64,000 nt of DNA from Hyunsoonleella aquatilis (GTDB lineage Bacteria > Bacteroidota > Bacteroidia > Flavobacteriales > Flavobacteriaceae): positions 310,001 through 374,000 of the forward strand of contig NZ_JACNMF010000003.1 of NCBI RefSeq assembly GCF_014270105.1, written 5' to 3'. The position numbers were made by a program, and so were the translations under genes. Under the pieces are notes generated by a model. The model searched no databases. It was not told the DNA's origin and saw only the letters and a program-made list of their open reading frames with translations. This document shows, piece after piece, positions 44,720 to 54,492 of the stretch. Numbering within the stretch: position 1 is the stretch's first letter; the number at the start of each line of letters is the position of its first letter.

Positions 44720-47269
44720 ATGGCAGAAGGAGAAAAACTGATACCTATTAACATTGAAGATGAAATGAAATCCGCCTACATTGATTATTCAATGTCGGTC
44801 ATTGTGTCACGTGCCTTACCGGACGTAAGGGATGGCTTAAAGCCGGTTCACCGTCGTGTACTTTTTGGTATGCACGAATTAGGTGTTAGGGCGAATTCGG
44901 CACATAAAAAATCAGCGAGAATCGTTGGTGAAGTTTTAGGTAAGTACCACCCACATGGTGATACCTCAGTTTATGATGCGATGGTTCGTATGGCCCAAGA
45001 TTGGAGTTTGCGCTACATGCTCGTGGATGGCCAGGGTAACTTTGGTTCCATTGATGGGGATAGCCCTGCAGCTATGCGTTATACCGAGGCCAGGATGCAG
45101 AAGATTTCTGAAGAAATGTTGGCGGATATCGATAAGGAAACCGTGGATCATAAGTTAAATTTTGATGACACTCTTCAAGAGCCTACTGTTCTGCCTACTC
45201 GAATTCCAGGATTATTGGTAAATGGCGCGTCCGGTATTGCGGTGGGTATGGCTACCAATATGCCTCCACATAATTTAACAGAGGTGGTGAACGGTACCAT
45301 AGCCTATATTGAAAATAATGATATTGAGGTTGAGGAATTGATGACGCATGTAAAAGCTCCTGATTTCCCTACTGGAGGTACCATTTATGGTTATGATGGG
45401 GTGAAAGAAGCGTTTCAAACAGGTAGAGGCCGTATTGTTTTAAGAGGAAAGGCCAATATTGAAGAGGTAAACGGTCGCGAATGTATTATTGTTGACGAGA
45501 TTCCTTATCAGGTGAACAAGGCGGAAATGATTAAGAAAACTGCCGACCTTGTCAATGAGAAAAAACTGGAAGGGATTTCCACCATTCGTGACGAGTCCGA
45601 CAGGAAAGGGATGCGTATCGTTTACGTTTTAAAACGCGATGCCATTCCAAATATTGTATTAAATAAATTATATAAGTACACGGCGCTACAGTCCTCATTT
45701 AGTGTAAATAACATTGCCCTAGTAAAAGGAAGACCACAACTTTTAAACCTAAAGGATTTAATCCATTATTTTGTAGAGCACAGACATGAGGTTGTCGTTA
45801 GAAGAACGACCTACGAATTGAGAAAAGCTGAGGAACGCGCCCACATTTTAGAGGGATTAATTATTGCCTCAGACAATATAGACGAGGTCATAAAAATCAT
45901 CAGAGCGTCATCAAATGCCGATGAAGCCCGCAACAATTTAATTGAGCGCTTCAAACTTTCTGAAATTCAGGCCCGAGCCATAGTAGAGATGCGTTTGCGT
46001 CAATTAACAGGACTGGAACAGGATAAATTGCGTTCGGAATATGAAGAAATCATCAAAACGATTGCTGATTTAAAAGATATTTTGGACAAGAAAGACCGTA
46101 GAATGGATATCATCAAGGAAGAATTGATTGTTATCCGAGATAAATATGGCGACGAAAGACGTTCAAACATTGAATATTCCGGTGGTGATTTGAGTATCGA
46201 GGATATGATTCCAAATGAAAAGGTGGTTATCACCATTTCGCATGCGGGTTATATCAAACGAACTTCGCTCAACGAATACAAAACTCAGAATAGAGGAGGT
46301 GTTGGACAAAAAGCGTCTACCACGAGAAACGAGGACTTTTTAGAGCACCTTTTCGTGGGCACCAACCACCAATACATGTTGTTCTTTACCCAAAAAGGAA
46401 AATGTTTTTGGATGCGCGTATACGAAATTCCTGAAGGTGCAAAAACATCCAAAGGGCGTGCCATTCAAAACCTAATCAACATTGAGCAGGATGATAAGGT
46501 GATGGCATTCATTTGTACTCAGGACTTAAAGGATGAAGACTATATCAATAGTCACTACGTCATTATGGCCACCAAAAAAGGGCAGGTTAAGAAAACGTCT
46601 TTAGAGCAATATTCCAGACCACGGACCAACGGTATCAATGCGATTACCATTCGAGAAGATGATGAGCTACTTGAAGCCAAGTTAACAACGGGTGAAAGCC
46701 AGGTGATGTTGGCATTGAAATCCGGAAAAGCTATCCGTTTTGAAGAAGCAAAAACCAGACCGATGGGTAGAAACGCCTCAGGTGTTAGAGGTATTACACT
46801 AGCCAATGACAATGATGCAGTGATAGGAATGATTGCCGTAGATGACATGGAAAGCAATATCTTAGTGGTTTCAGAAAACGGATATGGAAAACGCTCTAGT
46901 TTAGACGATTACCGTATTACCAATAGGGGAGGAAAAGGCGTAAAAACCATTTCGATTACCGAAAAAACAGGTAATTTAGTATCTATCAAAAATGTTACGG
47001 ATAACGATGATTTAATGATTATCAATAAATCAGGTGTTGCTATAAGAATGGCGGTTGAGGATTTGCGAGTGATGGGACGTGCTACGCAAGGTGTGAAATT
47101 GATAAATCTTAAAGGCAAAGATTCCATTGCAGCTGTGGCTAAGGTGATGCATGATGAGGATGACGTAAATGGTGACGACGAAGTAGACCATACCACAGAA
47201 ACAGATGTTTCCAACGATGGCACAACTATTGATAATTCAGATAGTGAAGACAACAACAACAATGAATAA
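44720..47269 (+). CDS. gyrA: DNA gyrase subunit A
   Basis: An 849-aa topoisomerase subunit with catalytic tyrosine Y121 in AMRYTEARM, the [10 protein letters not shown] quinolone-region loop (T82 and D86 at the two common resistance positions), the coiled-coil gate, and a C-terminal beta-pinwheel with a GyrA-box-like [10 protein letters not shown] near residue 735. The last 35 residues are acidic and asparagine-rich (ending DNNNNE). With GyrB it introduces negative supercoils. Its terminus is followed after 16 nt by a TPR gene, possibly read from the same transcript. Confidence 0.97.
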   Translation: MAEGEKLIPINIEDEMKSAYIDYSMSVIVSRALPDVRDGLKPVHRRVLFGMHELGVRANSAHKKSARIVGEVLGKYHPHGDTSVYDAMVRMAQDWSLRYMLVDGQGNFGSIDGDSPAAMRYTEARMQKISEEMLADIDKETVDHKLNFDDTLQEPTVLPTRIPGLLVNGASGIAVGMATNMPPHNLTEVVNGTIAYIENNDIEVEELMTHVKAPDFPTGGTIYGYDGVKEAFQTGRGRIVLRGKANIEEVNGRECIIVDEIPYQVNKAEMIKKTADLVNEKKLEGISTIRDESDRKGMRIVYVLKRDAIPNIVLNKLYKYTALQSSFSVNNIALVKGRPQLLNLKDLIHYFVEHRHEVVVRRTTYELRKAEERAHILEGLIIASDNIDEVIKIIRASSNADEARNNLIERFKLSEIQARAIVEMRLRQLTGLEQDKLRSEYEEIIKTIADLKDILDKKDRRMDIIKEELIVIRDKYGDERRSNIEYSGGDLSIEDMIPNEKVVITISHAGYIKRTSLNEYKTQNRGGVGQKASTTRNEDFLEHLFVGTNHQYMLFFTQKGKCFWMRVYEIPEGAKTSKGRAIQNLINIEQDDKVMAFICTQDLKDEDYINSHYVIMATKKGQVKKTSLEQYSRPRTNGINAITIREDDELLEAKLTTGESQVMLALKSGKAIRFEEAKTRPMGRNASGVRGITLANDNDAVIGMIAVDDMESNILVVSENGYGKRSSLDDYRITNRGGKGVKTISITEKTGNLVSIKNVTDNDDLMIINKSGVAIRMAVEDLRVMGRATQGVKLINLKGKDSIAAVAKVMHDEDDVNGDDEVDHTTETDVSNDGTTIDNSDSEDNNNNE

Positions 47270-47285
47270 CACAAATTAAATTAAA

Positions 47286-48533
47286 ATGAGAAAACAGATT
47301 ATTTTAGGCCTAGCTTTTTCAGTTGGTATATTTTCTTTTGCCCAAAAGAAAGAACTAAAGACGGCAGAGAAGGCCATTAAACAAAACAATTTTGCTGAGG
47401 CAAAAGCAGCTTTGGCACAGGTGGAACCTATGTTGGGTTCTATGGAAGATGACTTAAAGGCCAAGTATCATTATTTAAATGGTTTGGCACTATACTCAAA
47501 TGGAGCAGCCAATAACGCAGATTTGGACAAAGCATTAGCGTCCTTTAAAAAATCGGAAGGGGAATATAAAAAAGAGGTAAACGAGGTTAAAAACGATATG
47601 CTTAGCAAAATTCTTGAAAAAGGAAATAAGGCCTATGAAAATAAGAAATATGGACCAGCCTCAAGTTATTTTGAAAAGCTTTATGGTATAAGTAAAAAGG
47701 ATACAATTTATCTTTATTACGCTGCGGCCACTGCCGTAAATATTCCGGACTATGACCGTGCCTTGAAATTGTATGAAAAATTAAAGCAATTGGGCTATAC
47801 CGGGATAACTAAACAACTTTATGCTGTTAACGTTGCCACAGGAGAAAAAGAAAGTTTTCCAAACGATGCTATTAGAAAAGCTTCAGTTGCCTCTAAAACG
47901 CACAAGGACCCTACTGATGAAATGAGCGAATCCAAAAGAGGAGAAATCGTAAAAAATGTAGCTTTAATTTATGTTTCTCAAGGAGATGATGATAAGGCCA
48001 TTAAGGCCATGGAAGATGCTAGAACAGAAAACCCTGAAGATGTAGGCCTTGTTATTTCAGAAGCGAATATCCATTATAAAATGGGCAATACAGAGAAATT
48101 TCAGGAGCTTTTAAAAAAGGCAACGGAAATGGAACCTGATAATGCCGAATTACAATACAATTTAGGTGTTATCGCTGCCGAGTCCGATCATCCGGAAGAG
48201 GCTAAGGCTTACTACAAAAGAGCTATAGAGCTGAATCCAGATTACGTTAACGCATACATCAATTCTGCCGTATTGGTATTAAGTGAAGAAAGCAAAATAA
48301 TTGAGCAGATGAACAACCTGGGAAGTTCCGCAGCGGACGATAGAAAGTATGAGGAACTGAAGGAGAAGCGACAATCTATATACAAAGAAGCTATACCATA
48401 CTTGGAAAAGGCTTTGGAAATAAACCCTAAGAGCGAAAACGCAGCCACTACTTTAATGAATATTTACAGTGTACTGGGTGAAACCGACAAATATAAGGCG
48501 ATGAAAGCCAAAGTAGAAGCCATGGGTGGGTAA
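47286..48533 (+). CDS. Secreted TPR-repeat protein
   Basis: The 415-aa protein has a signal peptide (KQIILGLAFSVGIFSFA) and several TPR units, most clearly at about 95-160, 220-265 and 270-335 (NAELQYNLGVIAAESDHPEEAKAYY interrupted here at the consensus positions), ending in YLEKALEINPKSENAATTLMNIY. It would serve protein-protein contacts in the periplasm. It directly follows gyrA, an arrangement common in flavobacteria; a role in gyrase function is not implied. Confidence 0.85.
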   Translation: MRKQIILGLAFSVGIFSFAQKKELKTAEKAIKQNNFAEAKAALAQVEPMLGSMEDDLKAKYHYLNGLALYSNGAANNADLDKALASFKKSEGEYKKEVNEVKNDMLSKILEKGNKAYENKKYGPASSYFEKLYGISKKDTIYLYYAAATAVNIPDYDRALKLYEKLKQLGYTGITKQLYAVNVATGEKESFPNDAIRKASVASKTHKDPTDEMSESKRGEIVKNVALIYVSQGDDDKAIKAMEDARTENPEDVGLVISEANIHYKMGNTEKFQELLKKATEMEPDNAELQYNLGVIAAESDHPEEAKAYYKRAIELNPDYVNAYINSAVLVLSEESKIIEQMNNLGSSAADDRKYEELKEKRQSIYKEAIPYLEKALEINPKSENAATTLMNIYSVLGETDKYKAMKAKVEAMGG

Positions 48534-48554
48534 TCAATACTTCACCACAAGTTG

Positions 48555-48590
48555 AAAAAATCCGGAGTTTCATAACTCCGGATTTTTTGT
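48555..48590. terminator. Bidirectional intrinsic terminator
   Basis: A 15-bp perfect stem, AAAAAATCCGGAGTT / AACTCCGGATTTTTT (48555-48569 and 48574-48588), with a 4-nt loop, between the convergent TPR gene and rocD. Confidence 0.93.
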
Positions 48591-48602
48591 TTAATTCCTT
48601 TA

Positions 48603-49880
48603 CTACTCAAATTCCTTAAGCGTTGAAACGATTATGGAAACACAATCTAGTAATTGTTCTTCTGTCATTACCAATGGTGGTGCAAAGCGAATGATATTGC
48701 CATGCGTTGGTTTTGCCAATAAACCGTTGTCTCTAAGTGCAAGGCAGACATCCCAAGCTTTATTGGATTTCTCATCATCGTTAATTACAATGGCATTAAG
48801 AAGCCCCTTTCCTCTTACCAATTTTACAACGGAGCTATTTTCAATGTACTTGTTTAATTCTTCCCTGAATAATTCCCCCAACTTATGAGCGTTTTCCGCT
48901 AGGTTTTCTTCTTGTATTACTTTCAGCGCGGCTATAGCCACGGTTGCCGCTATGGGGTTGCCTCCAAATGTACTACCGTGATTACCGGGTCTTATTACAT
49001 TCATAATATTATCGTTGGCCAATACGGCACTTACGGGATAGGCGCCACCGCTCAATGCTTTTCCAAGAATTAGTACATCTGGTTTAACGTCCGGAGTACC
49101 ACTACACATTTTATTCTTACATGAGCAGTTGCCGCAAGTGGCCAATAAACGTCCAGTTCTTGCAATTCCTGTTTGAACTTCATCAGCAATAAATAGAACA
49201 TTGTATTGCTCGCACAAAGCTTTGGCTTTGGCCAAATAACCGTCGCTTGGAACATAAACTCCTGCTTCACCTTGAATTGGCTCTACCAAAAAACCAGCTA
49301 TGTTTGAATTGTTTTTTAGCACATCTTCTAATGCCTCAATATTGTCATATTCAATTTTGATAAACCCCTTGGTATATGGTCCAAAGTTTTCGCGGGCTGT
49401 AGCGTCGTTTGAAAATGAAATAATCGTTGTAGTCCTTCCATGGAAGTTATTTTCACAGACCACAATTTCGGCTTCATTTTCATCAATACCTTTGACTTCG
49501 TAAGCCCATTTACGGGTAATTTTCAAGGCAGTTTCAACAGCTTCAGCTCCAGTATTCATTGGTAATAGTTTATCAAAACCGAATAGCTCACAGGCAAATT
49601 TTTCGTATTGTCCCAACTTGTCGTTGTAAAACGCCCTTGATGTCAAAGTTAATTCCTGAGCTTGCTCGGTCATAGCATTCACAATTTCTGGATGGCAATG
49701 CCCTTGGTTAACTGCTGAATAAGCGGATAAAAAATCATAATACTTTTTGCCTTCAACATCCCAGACATGGACCCCCTTGCCGCGGGTCAGTACCACTGGC
49801 AGTGGGTGGTAGTTGTGCGCTCCATACTTGTTTTCTAAGGCAATTGCATCACCTGAAGTTAATTGTTCTAAAACAGTCAT
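48603..49880 (-). CDS. rocD: Ornithine--oxo-acid transaminase with a cysteine-rich insert
   Basis: The 425-aa PLP enzyme converts L-ornithine and a 2-oxo acid to glutamate semialdehyde. It shows [12 protein letters not shown] near 109-120, FHGRT near 146, the [12 protein letters not shown] stretch at 232-243 and the PLP lysine K274 in [10 protein letters not shown]. Between ATP-like positions 247 and 268 it carries an extra loop with four cysteines: C249, C252, C254 and C259 ([11 protein letters not shown]). This spacing looks able to bind a metal and is not found in the classical enzyme, where a short DYENV-like turn connects these parts. Otherwise normal length. Confidence 0.9.
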   Translation of the reverse strand: MTVLEQLTSGDAIALENKYGAHNYHPLPVVLTRGKGVHVWDVEGKKYYDFLSAYSAVNQGHCHPEIVNAMTEQAQELTLTSRAFYNDKLGQYEKFACELFGFDKLLPMNTGAEAVETALKITRKWAYEVKGIDENEAEIVVCENNFHGRTTTIISFSNDATARENFGPYTKGFIKIEYDNIEALEDVLKNNSNIAGFLVEPIQGEAGVYVPSDGYLAKAKALCEQYNVLFIADEVQTGIARTGRLLATCGNCSCKNKMCSGTPDVKPDVLILGKALSGGAYPVSAVLANDNIMNVIRPGNHGSTFGGNPIAATVAIAALKVIQEENLAENAHKLGELFREELNKYIENSSVVKLVRGKGLLNAIVINDDEKSNKAWDVCLALRDNGLLAKPTHGNIIRFAPPLVMTEEQLLDCVSIIVSTLKEFE

Positions 49881-50005
49881 TTTAAGATAATTTAAAATAT
49901 TTACACTTTTTCATTATGTGAAATATCTCAAATATCATCATAATAATTAAGTGCCGCTAAGCGGATAAAATAACCATTCCTTCTGTACCTTTATTCTTTC
50001 GGAAA

Positions 50006-50023
50006 TCCCGATAGTTATCGGGA
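50006..50023. repeat. TCCCGATA palindrome
   Basis: TCCCGATAGTTATCGGGA, an 8-bp inverted repeat with 2-nt loop, of a type commonly dispersed in Bacteroidota intergenic DNA. It lies in the 217-nt gap upstream of rocD and downstream of the DUF6768-like gene; nothing else was recognised in that gap. Confidence 0.55.
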
Positions 50024-50097
50024 CGAAAAAGCAGCGTGGGAGAGAAATCATCCCTGGATAGGTTTGCAATTTAAGAAATAATAGTAATCCGTAAAAA

Positions 50098-50484
50098 TTA
50101 ATCGGATAATCTTCCGGTTAAGGAGGATAGTTGCAATTCCAACCGTTTAAGTTCCCTTAAAATGGCATTTTTGTCCATTTGCATCCAGGCAAATACCTTG
50201 AGCATGCTTACCCCAATGAGAAATACAAGGCTTCCTGTTGCCCATTTTATGAGCTCAAAAGTACTTTCTACATTAAAAAATTGCACAACGCAGTAAATGA
50301 AAAGGGCAAAGAATACTAGCGTCATAAAGTTCATTAGGTACATAATCCATTTATTCTTTCCTCGGAACAGGCCCCAAACCATTTCCAAAACATTCTGTTC
50401 TTCCAATTCATCATAGAATTTGGCCTCTTCCTCTGTTAAAGTTTCCTTGATCAATTTGTCAATGTCTTCCATATTAGTTTTCAT
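50098..50484 (-). CDS. Small membrane protein paired with ECF sigma factor (DUF6768-like)
   Basis: A 128-aa protein with an acidic N-terminal part (DIDKLIKETLTEEEAKFYDELEEQ), two membrane helices (about 48-70 and 81-97) and a C-terminal coiled segment (ILRELKRLELQLSSLTGRL). It overlaps the sigma gene by 11 nt; an ATG at 50472 would give no overlap. Placed right after a sigma factor, it is a likely membrane partner or anti-sigma. The name DUF6768 is from memory of similar proteins and needs checking. Confidence 0.7.
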   Translation of the reverse strand: MKTNMEDIDKLIKETLTEEEAKFYDELEEQNVLEMVWGLFRGKNKWIMYLMNFMTLVFFALFIYCVVQFFNVESTFELIKWATGSLVFLIGVSMLKVFAWMQMDKNAILRELKRLELQLSSLTGRLSD

Positions 50485-51037
50485 AACGATATTGTTTTAA
50501 AAGTTGTTTTAATGTTTCACGTGCGTGGAACAGTCTTGATTTTGTTGTTCCAACAGATATATTCAAAGTTTTGCTTATCTCTTTAAGCGAGTAATCTTCA
50601 GCATAAAACAATTTAATGACTATTTGTTGGTGCGTTGGTAAAAGGTTGATGGCTTCCAAGAGTTTCACCTTTAGTCGCTCTTTTATGTCCGCTCCCTCAT
50701 CTGGCGAACTTAAAATTTCCTCTTCATGTTCCATCTGCTCTATATGTTTTTGGCTTCGCTTTTTCTTGTTCAACCAGTCCATAGATTTGTTGCAAACGAT
50801 ACGCAATCCCCAGCTTCCGAAGCTTTCAGGTTTTTCTAGAGTGTTTATTTTGTTTATTATGACAGTCCAGCTTTCTTGTGCAATATCTTTTGCAACATCC
50901 GCATCTTTTACTAGCCAGTATGCTTTTTCGCAAAAGGTTTTGTGCCAGCGTTTTACCAATGTATTTAATGCTGTTTTGTCCCCTGATTGAAATTTCAGAA
51001 TGAGCTCACGGTCTATGTCATTTTGGTATTTCGCCAT
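50474..51037 (-). CDS. ECF RNA polymerase sigma factor
   Basis: The 187-aa protein has sigma region 2 (about 8-75, ALNTLVKRWHKTFCEKAYWLVKDADVAKDIAQ) and region 4 (about 125-180, VIKLFYAEDYSLKEISKTLNISVGTTKSR). It forms a two-gene operon with the small membrane protein. Different in sequence from the sigma factor at 41226, so the two probably serve separate signals. Confidence 0.9.
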   Translation of the reverse strand: MAKYQNDIDRELILKFQSGDKTALNTLVKRWHKTFCEKAYWLVKDADVAKDIAQESWTVIINKINTLEKPESFGSWGLRIVCNKSMDWLNKKKRSQKHIEQMEHEEEILSSPDEGADIKERLKVKLLEAINLLPTHQQIVIKLFYAEDYSLKEISKTLNISVGTTKSRLFHARETLKQLLKQYRYEN

Positions 51038-51154
51038 TGAAATATTACCCTTTTAATTGCTAGACGGATAAAAGTGAAAAAGGTTCATTTTTATATAAAA
51101 ATGGAAAAGATTAAAGTTAACCCAAATAAATCAGCATTTATTTATGGCTATTGT

Positions 51155-51162
51155 TATTTTTG
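51155..51162 (+). promoter_or_regulatory. -7 box very close to the rlmD start
   Basis: TATTTTTG ends only 4 nt before the ATG at 51167, so the transcript would have almost no leader. Confidence 0.55.
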
Positions 51163-51166
51163 CACC

Positions 51167-52576
51167 ATGCCTAGAAAAAAACGACATCTGGTATTTGAAA
51201 ACCTGGAGGTGATTGATGCAGGAGCCAAGGGAAAAACCGTGGCTAAAGCGCCCGACGGGAAGGTGGTATTTCTGCCCAATGCCGTGCCTGGTGATGTGGT
51301 AGACGTTCAAACTTTTAAAAAGCGAAAGGCGTATTACGAAGGCAAGGCCACAAATTTTCACAAGTTTTCAGAAAAAAGGGTGGAACCAGTTTGTGACTAT
51401 TTTGGCACCTGTGGCGGTTGCAAATGGCAGGACATGGGCTATGAGCATCAGTTATACTACAAACAAAAAGAGGTGGTGAACAACCTCACTAGAATTGGTC
51501 ACCTGGAATTGCCAAGTATTACTCCAATTTTAGGTTCAAAAGAACAGTATTTCTATCGGAACAAAATGGAGTTTTCCTTTAGCGATAGTCGATGGCTCAC
51601 GAAGGAGGAAATCCAGTCGGATAAAGATTTAGGAGATAGAAATGCCCTCGGGTTTCATATTCCGGGCATGTGGGACAAGATTTTAGATATTGAGAAGTGC
51701 CATTTGCAACGTGATCCATCCAATACCATTCGGAATGCGGTAAAGCGGTTTGCCGTTGAAAATGGAATGCCATTTTTTAATACAAGGCAACAATCTGGAT
51801 TTTTACGAACACTTATGATTCGTACATCCAGTACTGGAGATGTGATGGTCTTATTGCAGTTTTTTAAAGAAGATGTGCCACAACGGGAGTTGCTTTTGGA
51901 TTTCTTGACTGAAACATTTCCTGAGATTACATCTCTATTGTATGTGATTAACGGCAAAAGCAATGATACTATTTATGACCAAGAGGTAATTTGCTATCAT
52001 GGGCAAGATCATATTTTTGAGGAAATGGAAGGGCTACGGTTTAAAATAAACGCAAAGTCCTTTTATCAGACCAATTCCGAACAGGCTTATGAATTGTATA
52101 AAATCACGAGGGAGTTTGCAGATTTAAAAGGTAATGAATTGGTTTACGATCTTTATACCGGAACTGGAACTATCGCTCAATTTGTTTCAAAAAAAGCAAA
52201 GAAAGTGGTAGGCGTCGAGTCCGTTCCAGATGCCATTTCTGCAGCCAAAGAGAACGCACAATTAAATGGGATTGACAACGTTGAATTTGTGGTTGGGGAT
52301 ATGAAGCAGGTATTTAATGAAGCATTCATTGCTAAATATGGGCAACCGGATGTGGTCATTACAGACCCCCCACGCGACGGGATGCATAAGGATGTTGTTG
52401 CTCAGTTGCTTAATATTGGGGCTCAAAAGATTGTGTATGTAAGCTGTAATAGTGCCACACAAGCACGTGATTTGGCATTGATGAAAGATATGTACAATGT
52501 TGTGAAAGTACAACCTGTAGATATGTTTCCACAAACCTTTCATGTAGAAAATGTGGTTTTATTGCAAAAACGTTAG
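51167..52576 (+). CDS. rlmD: 23S rRNA (uracil-5-)-methyltransferase RlmD/RumA family
   Basis: A 469-aa enzyme with an N-terminal TRAM domain (about 5-65), a [4Fe-4S] site C76-x5-C82-x2-C85 with C178, and a C-terminal SAM methyltransferase with VYDLYTGTGTIAQF, ITDPPRDGMH and the nucleophile in VYVSCNSATQARDL. It methylates uracil in 23S rRNA; the exact position (1939, 747) cannot be read. A longer ORF from 51074 was rejected because the perfect -7 box would lie within it and the extra 31 residues look non-coding. Confidence 0.93.
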   Translation: MPRKKRHLVFENLEVIDAGAKGKTVAKAPDGKVVFLPNAVPGDVVDVQTFKKRKAYYEGKATNFHKFSEKRVEPVCDYFGTCGGCKWQDMGYEHQLYYKQKEVVNNLTRIGHLELPSITPILGSKEQYFYRNKMEFSFSDSRWLTKEEIQSDKDLGDRNALGFHIPGMWDKILDIEKCHLQRDPSNTIRNAVKRFAVENGMPFFNTRQQSGFLRTLMIRTSSTGDVMVLLQFFKEDVPQRELLLDFLTETFPEITSLLYVINGKSNDTIYDQEVICYHGQDHIFEEMEGLRFKINAKSFYQTNSEQAYELYKITREFADLKGNELVYDLYTGTGTIAQFVSKKAKKVVGVESVPDAISAAKENAQLNGIDNVEFVVGDMKQVFNEAFIAKYGQPDVVITDPPRDGMHKDVVAQLLNIGAQKIVYVSCNSATQARDLALMKDMYNVVKVQPVDMFPQTFHVENVVLLQKR

Positions 52577-52653
52577 AAGGTTTATTTGTTAAACCCTGCA
52601 CAAAGCACAACTAAACAAATAAACGCATCAACGAATAAACATAATTAATATTG

Positions 52654-53193
52654 ATGAAGAAAATAAGTGTACTGGTTTTAATGCTATTTATAGTGGGCAA
52701 TTATAGTTGCGAACGCGACGACCTTTGTCCCGATTCCACGGCAACCACTCCTAAATTAATTATTGAAAGTTTTGATATTTCCGATCAAGAGGAAAGTAAG
52801 AATATTTTTGATTTGCGTATTGTAGGGCAGGGCAAAGATAACCCACTTTCCATTTTTTTACCTGGAACAGAAAATGAAGTTACTTATGACGGTACGGGAA
52901 ATGTCTCTACAATATATCTTCCTTTAAGAACAGATGAAAACGAAACCGTCTATACTTTTATTCAGGAGTATGCAGTAGACGACGATGGTAATCAGATCGA
53001 AGGTGAGACAGACACCGTGACCATTCGATATGAAACGGAAGAAGTTTACGTGTCTCGGGCCTGTGGCTATAAAACTATTTTTAAAAATGTAACTGTTACG
53101 CCAGGTGATGGTTGGGTTACTCAAATTCAAGCAATCAATGCAAACCAATCTGTAGAGGATGAAAATGAAACACACTTTAAGCTTTTGTTTTAG
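52654..53193 (+). CDS. DUF6452 family lipoprotein
   Basis: The 179-aa protein starts at the ATG at 52654 (a TTG lies just before) and has a lipobox VGNYSC followed by ERDDLC. The body is beta-rich with conserved-looking DLCPDSTATTPKL and RIVGQGKDNPLSIFLPG. DUF6452 genes commonly stand between rlmD and DUF6048 in flavobacteria, as here. The next gene overlaps its end by 35 nt. Unknown function in the envelope. Confidence 0.78.
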   Translation: MKKISVLVLMLFIVGNYSCERDDLCPDSTATTPKLIIESFDISDQEESKNIFDLRIVGQGKDNPLSIFLPGTENEVTYDGTGNVSTIYLPLRTDENETVYTFIQEYAVDDDGNQIEGETDTVTIRYETEEVYVSRACGYKTIFKNVTVTPGDGWVTQIQAINANQSVEDENETHFKLLF

Positions 53194-53908
53194 TATCATA
53201 TTATTTTTTTGGATTGGAACCGATGTTGCCATTGCTCAGGACGATACCGAACAAGAAACATCAAGCGACTCCATTACCGTAAAAGAGAAATATGGATTGC
53301 GATTTGGTGTGGACACCAGCAAATTGATCCGAACCTTTTTGGATGATGAATATACTGGATTTGAGGTTGTAGCCGATTACCGCCTCACAAAAAAACTGTA
53401 CATCGCAGGAGAGTTGGGTAACGAAACCAAAGATAATATCACGGATTTTTTGGATGTGACTACCACCGGAAGCTACCTTAGGGCGGGTATTGATTATAAT
53501 CTTTACCAAAACTGGCTGGACATGGATAATATGGTCTATTTTGGGTTTAGGGTAGGTGCCAGTACGTTTAACCACACCATAAATTCATTCAATGTGTATA
53601 GTACGAATCAATATTGGGAACCTCAATTTACCTCTGAGGGGGAGATCAAAAAAGATGGGCTTTCGGCAATTTGGTCTGAATTGGTCATTGGTATCAAGGC
53701 TGAATTGTTCAACAACCTTTATATGGGTCTGAACGTCCAGCTTAAAGCATTGATCTCAGAAACCATCCCCGAGAATTTTGAAAATATCTACATTCCGGGG
53801 TATCAAAAGACCTATGACAGCTCTCGATTAGGCTCTGGTTATGCCTATACCTTAACCTATAGGCTTCCTTTGTATAAAAAGGACAAGGTGATTGTACCGA
53901 TTGAGTAG
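53159..53908 (+). CDS. DUF6048 family outer membrane beta-barrel protein
   Basis: The 249-aa protein has a signal peptide (MKHTLSFCFSIILFFWIGTDVAIA) and long amphipathic strands (GLRFGVDTSKLIRTF, YFGFRVGASTFNHTI, SGYAYTLTYRLPLY), the DUF6048 pattern. The 35-nt overlap with DUF6452 suggests translational coupling and joint function. M3 at 53165 is an alternative start that fits the signal peptide better. Confidence 0.8.
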   Translation: MKMKHTLSFCFSIILFFWIGTDVAIAQDDTEQETSSDSITVKEKYGLRFGVDTSKLIRTFLDDEYTGFEVVADYRLTKKLYIAGELGNETKDNITDFLDVTTTGSYLRAGIDYNLYQNWLDMDNMVYFGFRVGASTFNHTINSFNVYSTNQYWEPQFTSEGEIKKDGLSAIWSELVIGIKAELFNNLYMGLNVQLKALISETIPENFENIYIPGYQKTYDSSRLGSGYAYTLTYRLPLYKKDKVIVPIE

Positions 53909-53917
53909 AGGATTTCT

Positions 53918-54149
53918 TCATTGCAAGGACGCAGGACGTGGCAATCTAGGGTTCGTCTTTAAAGGATGAGATTACTTCGGTCGTGCCTCCCTCGTAATGA
54001 CGGTATCCTCGTCATTGCGAGCGTAGTGAAGCAATCTCGGATTTGGCATATCAAGAAAAGGATTACTTCGTCTTTCGTACCTCATTCCTCGTAATGACGT
54101 TTGTGGTTTTCATTTTGAGCGCGTCATTGCGATCAAAGCGAAGCAATCT
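53918..54149. repeat. Left cluster of five alternating GTCATTGCGA...GAAGCAATCT palindromes
   Basis: Units in one direction (GTCATTGCGAG-N-GAAGCAATCT) lie at 53918-53947, 54010-54037 and 54121-54149; units in reverse (AGATTACTTCG-N-CTCGTAATGACG) at 53969-54002 and 54061-54099. Ends are conserved, centres vary by length and sequence. The block from 53941 to 54037 is about 80 percent identical by eye alignment to 54554-54650 on the other side of the GIY-YIG gene, with no length change over 97 nt. Confidence 0.85.
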
Positions 54150-54172
54150 TTAAATTAAAACACGACTAAACC

Positions 54173-54478
54173 TCAATCAAAATAAAACAACCATCCATCA
54201 GATAAGTCATTCCATTCGGGATTGTCTTTATTGATTAAATTCTCTTTTCGTTTACGGTTTCCGGATTTTAATTGCTTCTCTCTGGCTATGGCATCATTGA
54301 TATCTGAAAATGTTTCAAAATATACCAGTTTATCACAATTGTATTTAGCGGTGAAGCCTTTTAATGCCTTGGTTTTATGTTGATAGATACGCTTTTCTAA
54401 ATTTGAAGTAACACCAATGTAGATTACCGTATTGTTCTTGTTTGTTAAGAAATAAACGTAGGATTTGTGCATGTTCAA
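54173..54478 (-). CDS. GIY-YIG nuclease-domain protein between repeat clusters
   Basis: The 101-aa protein is a stand-alone GIY-YIG domain (UPF0213-like): YVYFLTNKNNTVIYIGVTSN holds the two tyrosine-glycine motifs, followed by LEKRIYQHK with the arginine, and AIAREKQLKSGNRKRKENLI with the metal-ligand glutamate. Such domains cut DNA with one metal ion. The gene has no partner and is enclosed by two arrays of one palindromic repeat family, reminiscent of REP/RAYT arrangements though the enzyme class differs. M3 is an alternative start. Confidence 0.85.
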   Translation of the reverse strand: MNMHKSYVYFLTNKNNTVIYIGVTSNLEKRIYQHKTKALKGFTAKYNCDKLVYFETFSDINDAIAREKQLKSGNRKRKENLINKDNPEWNDLSDGWLFYFD

Positions 54479-54492
54479 ATATAAAATTAATT

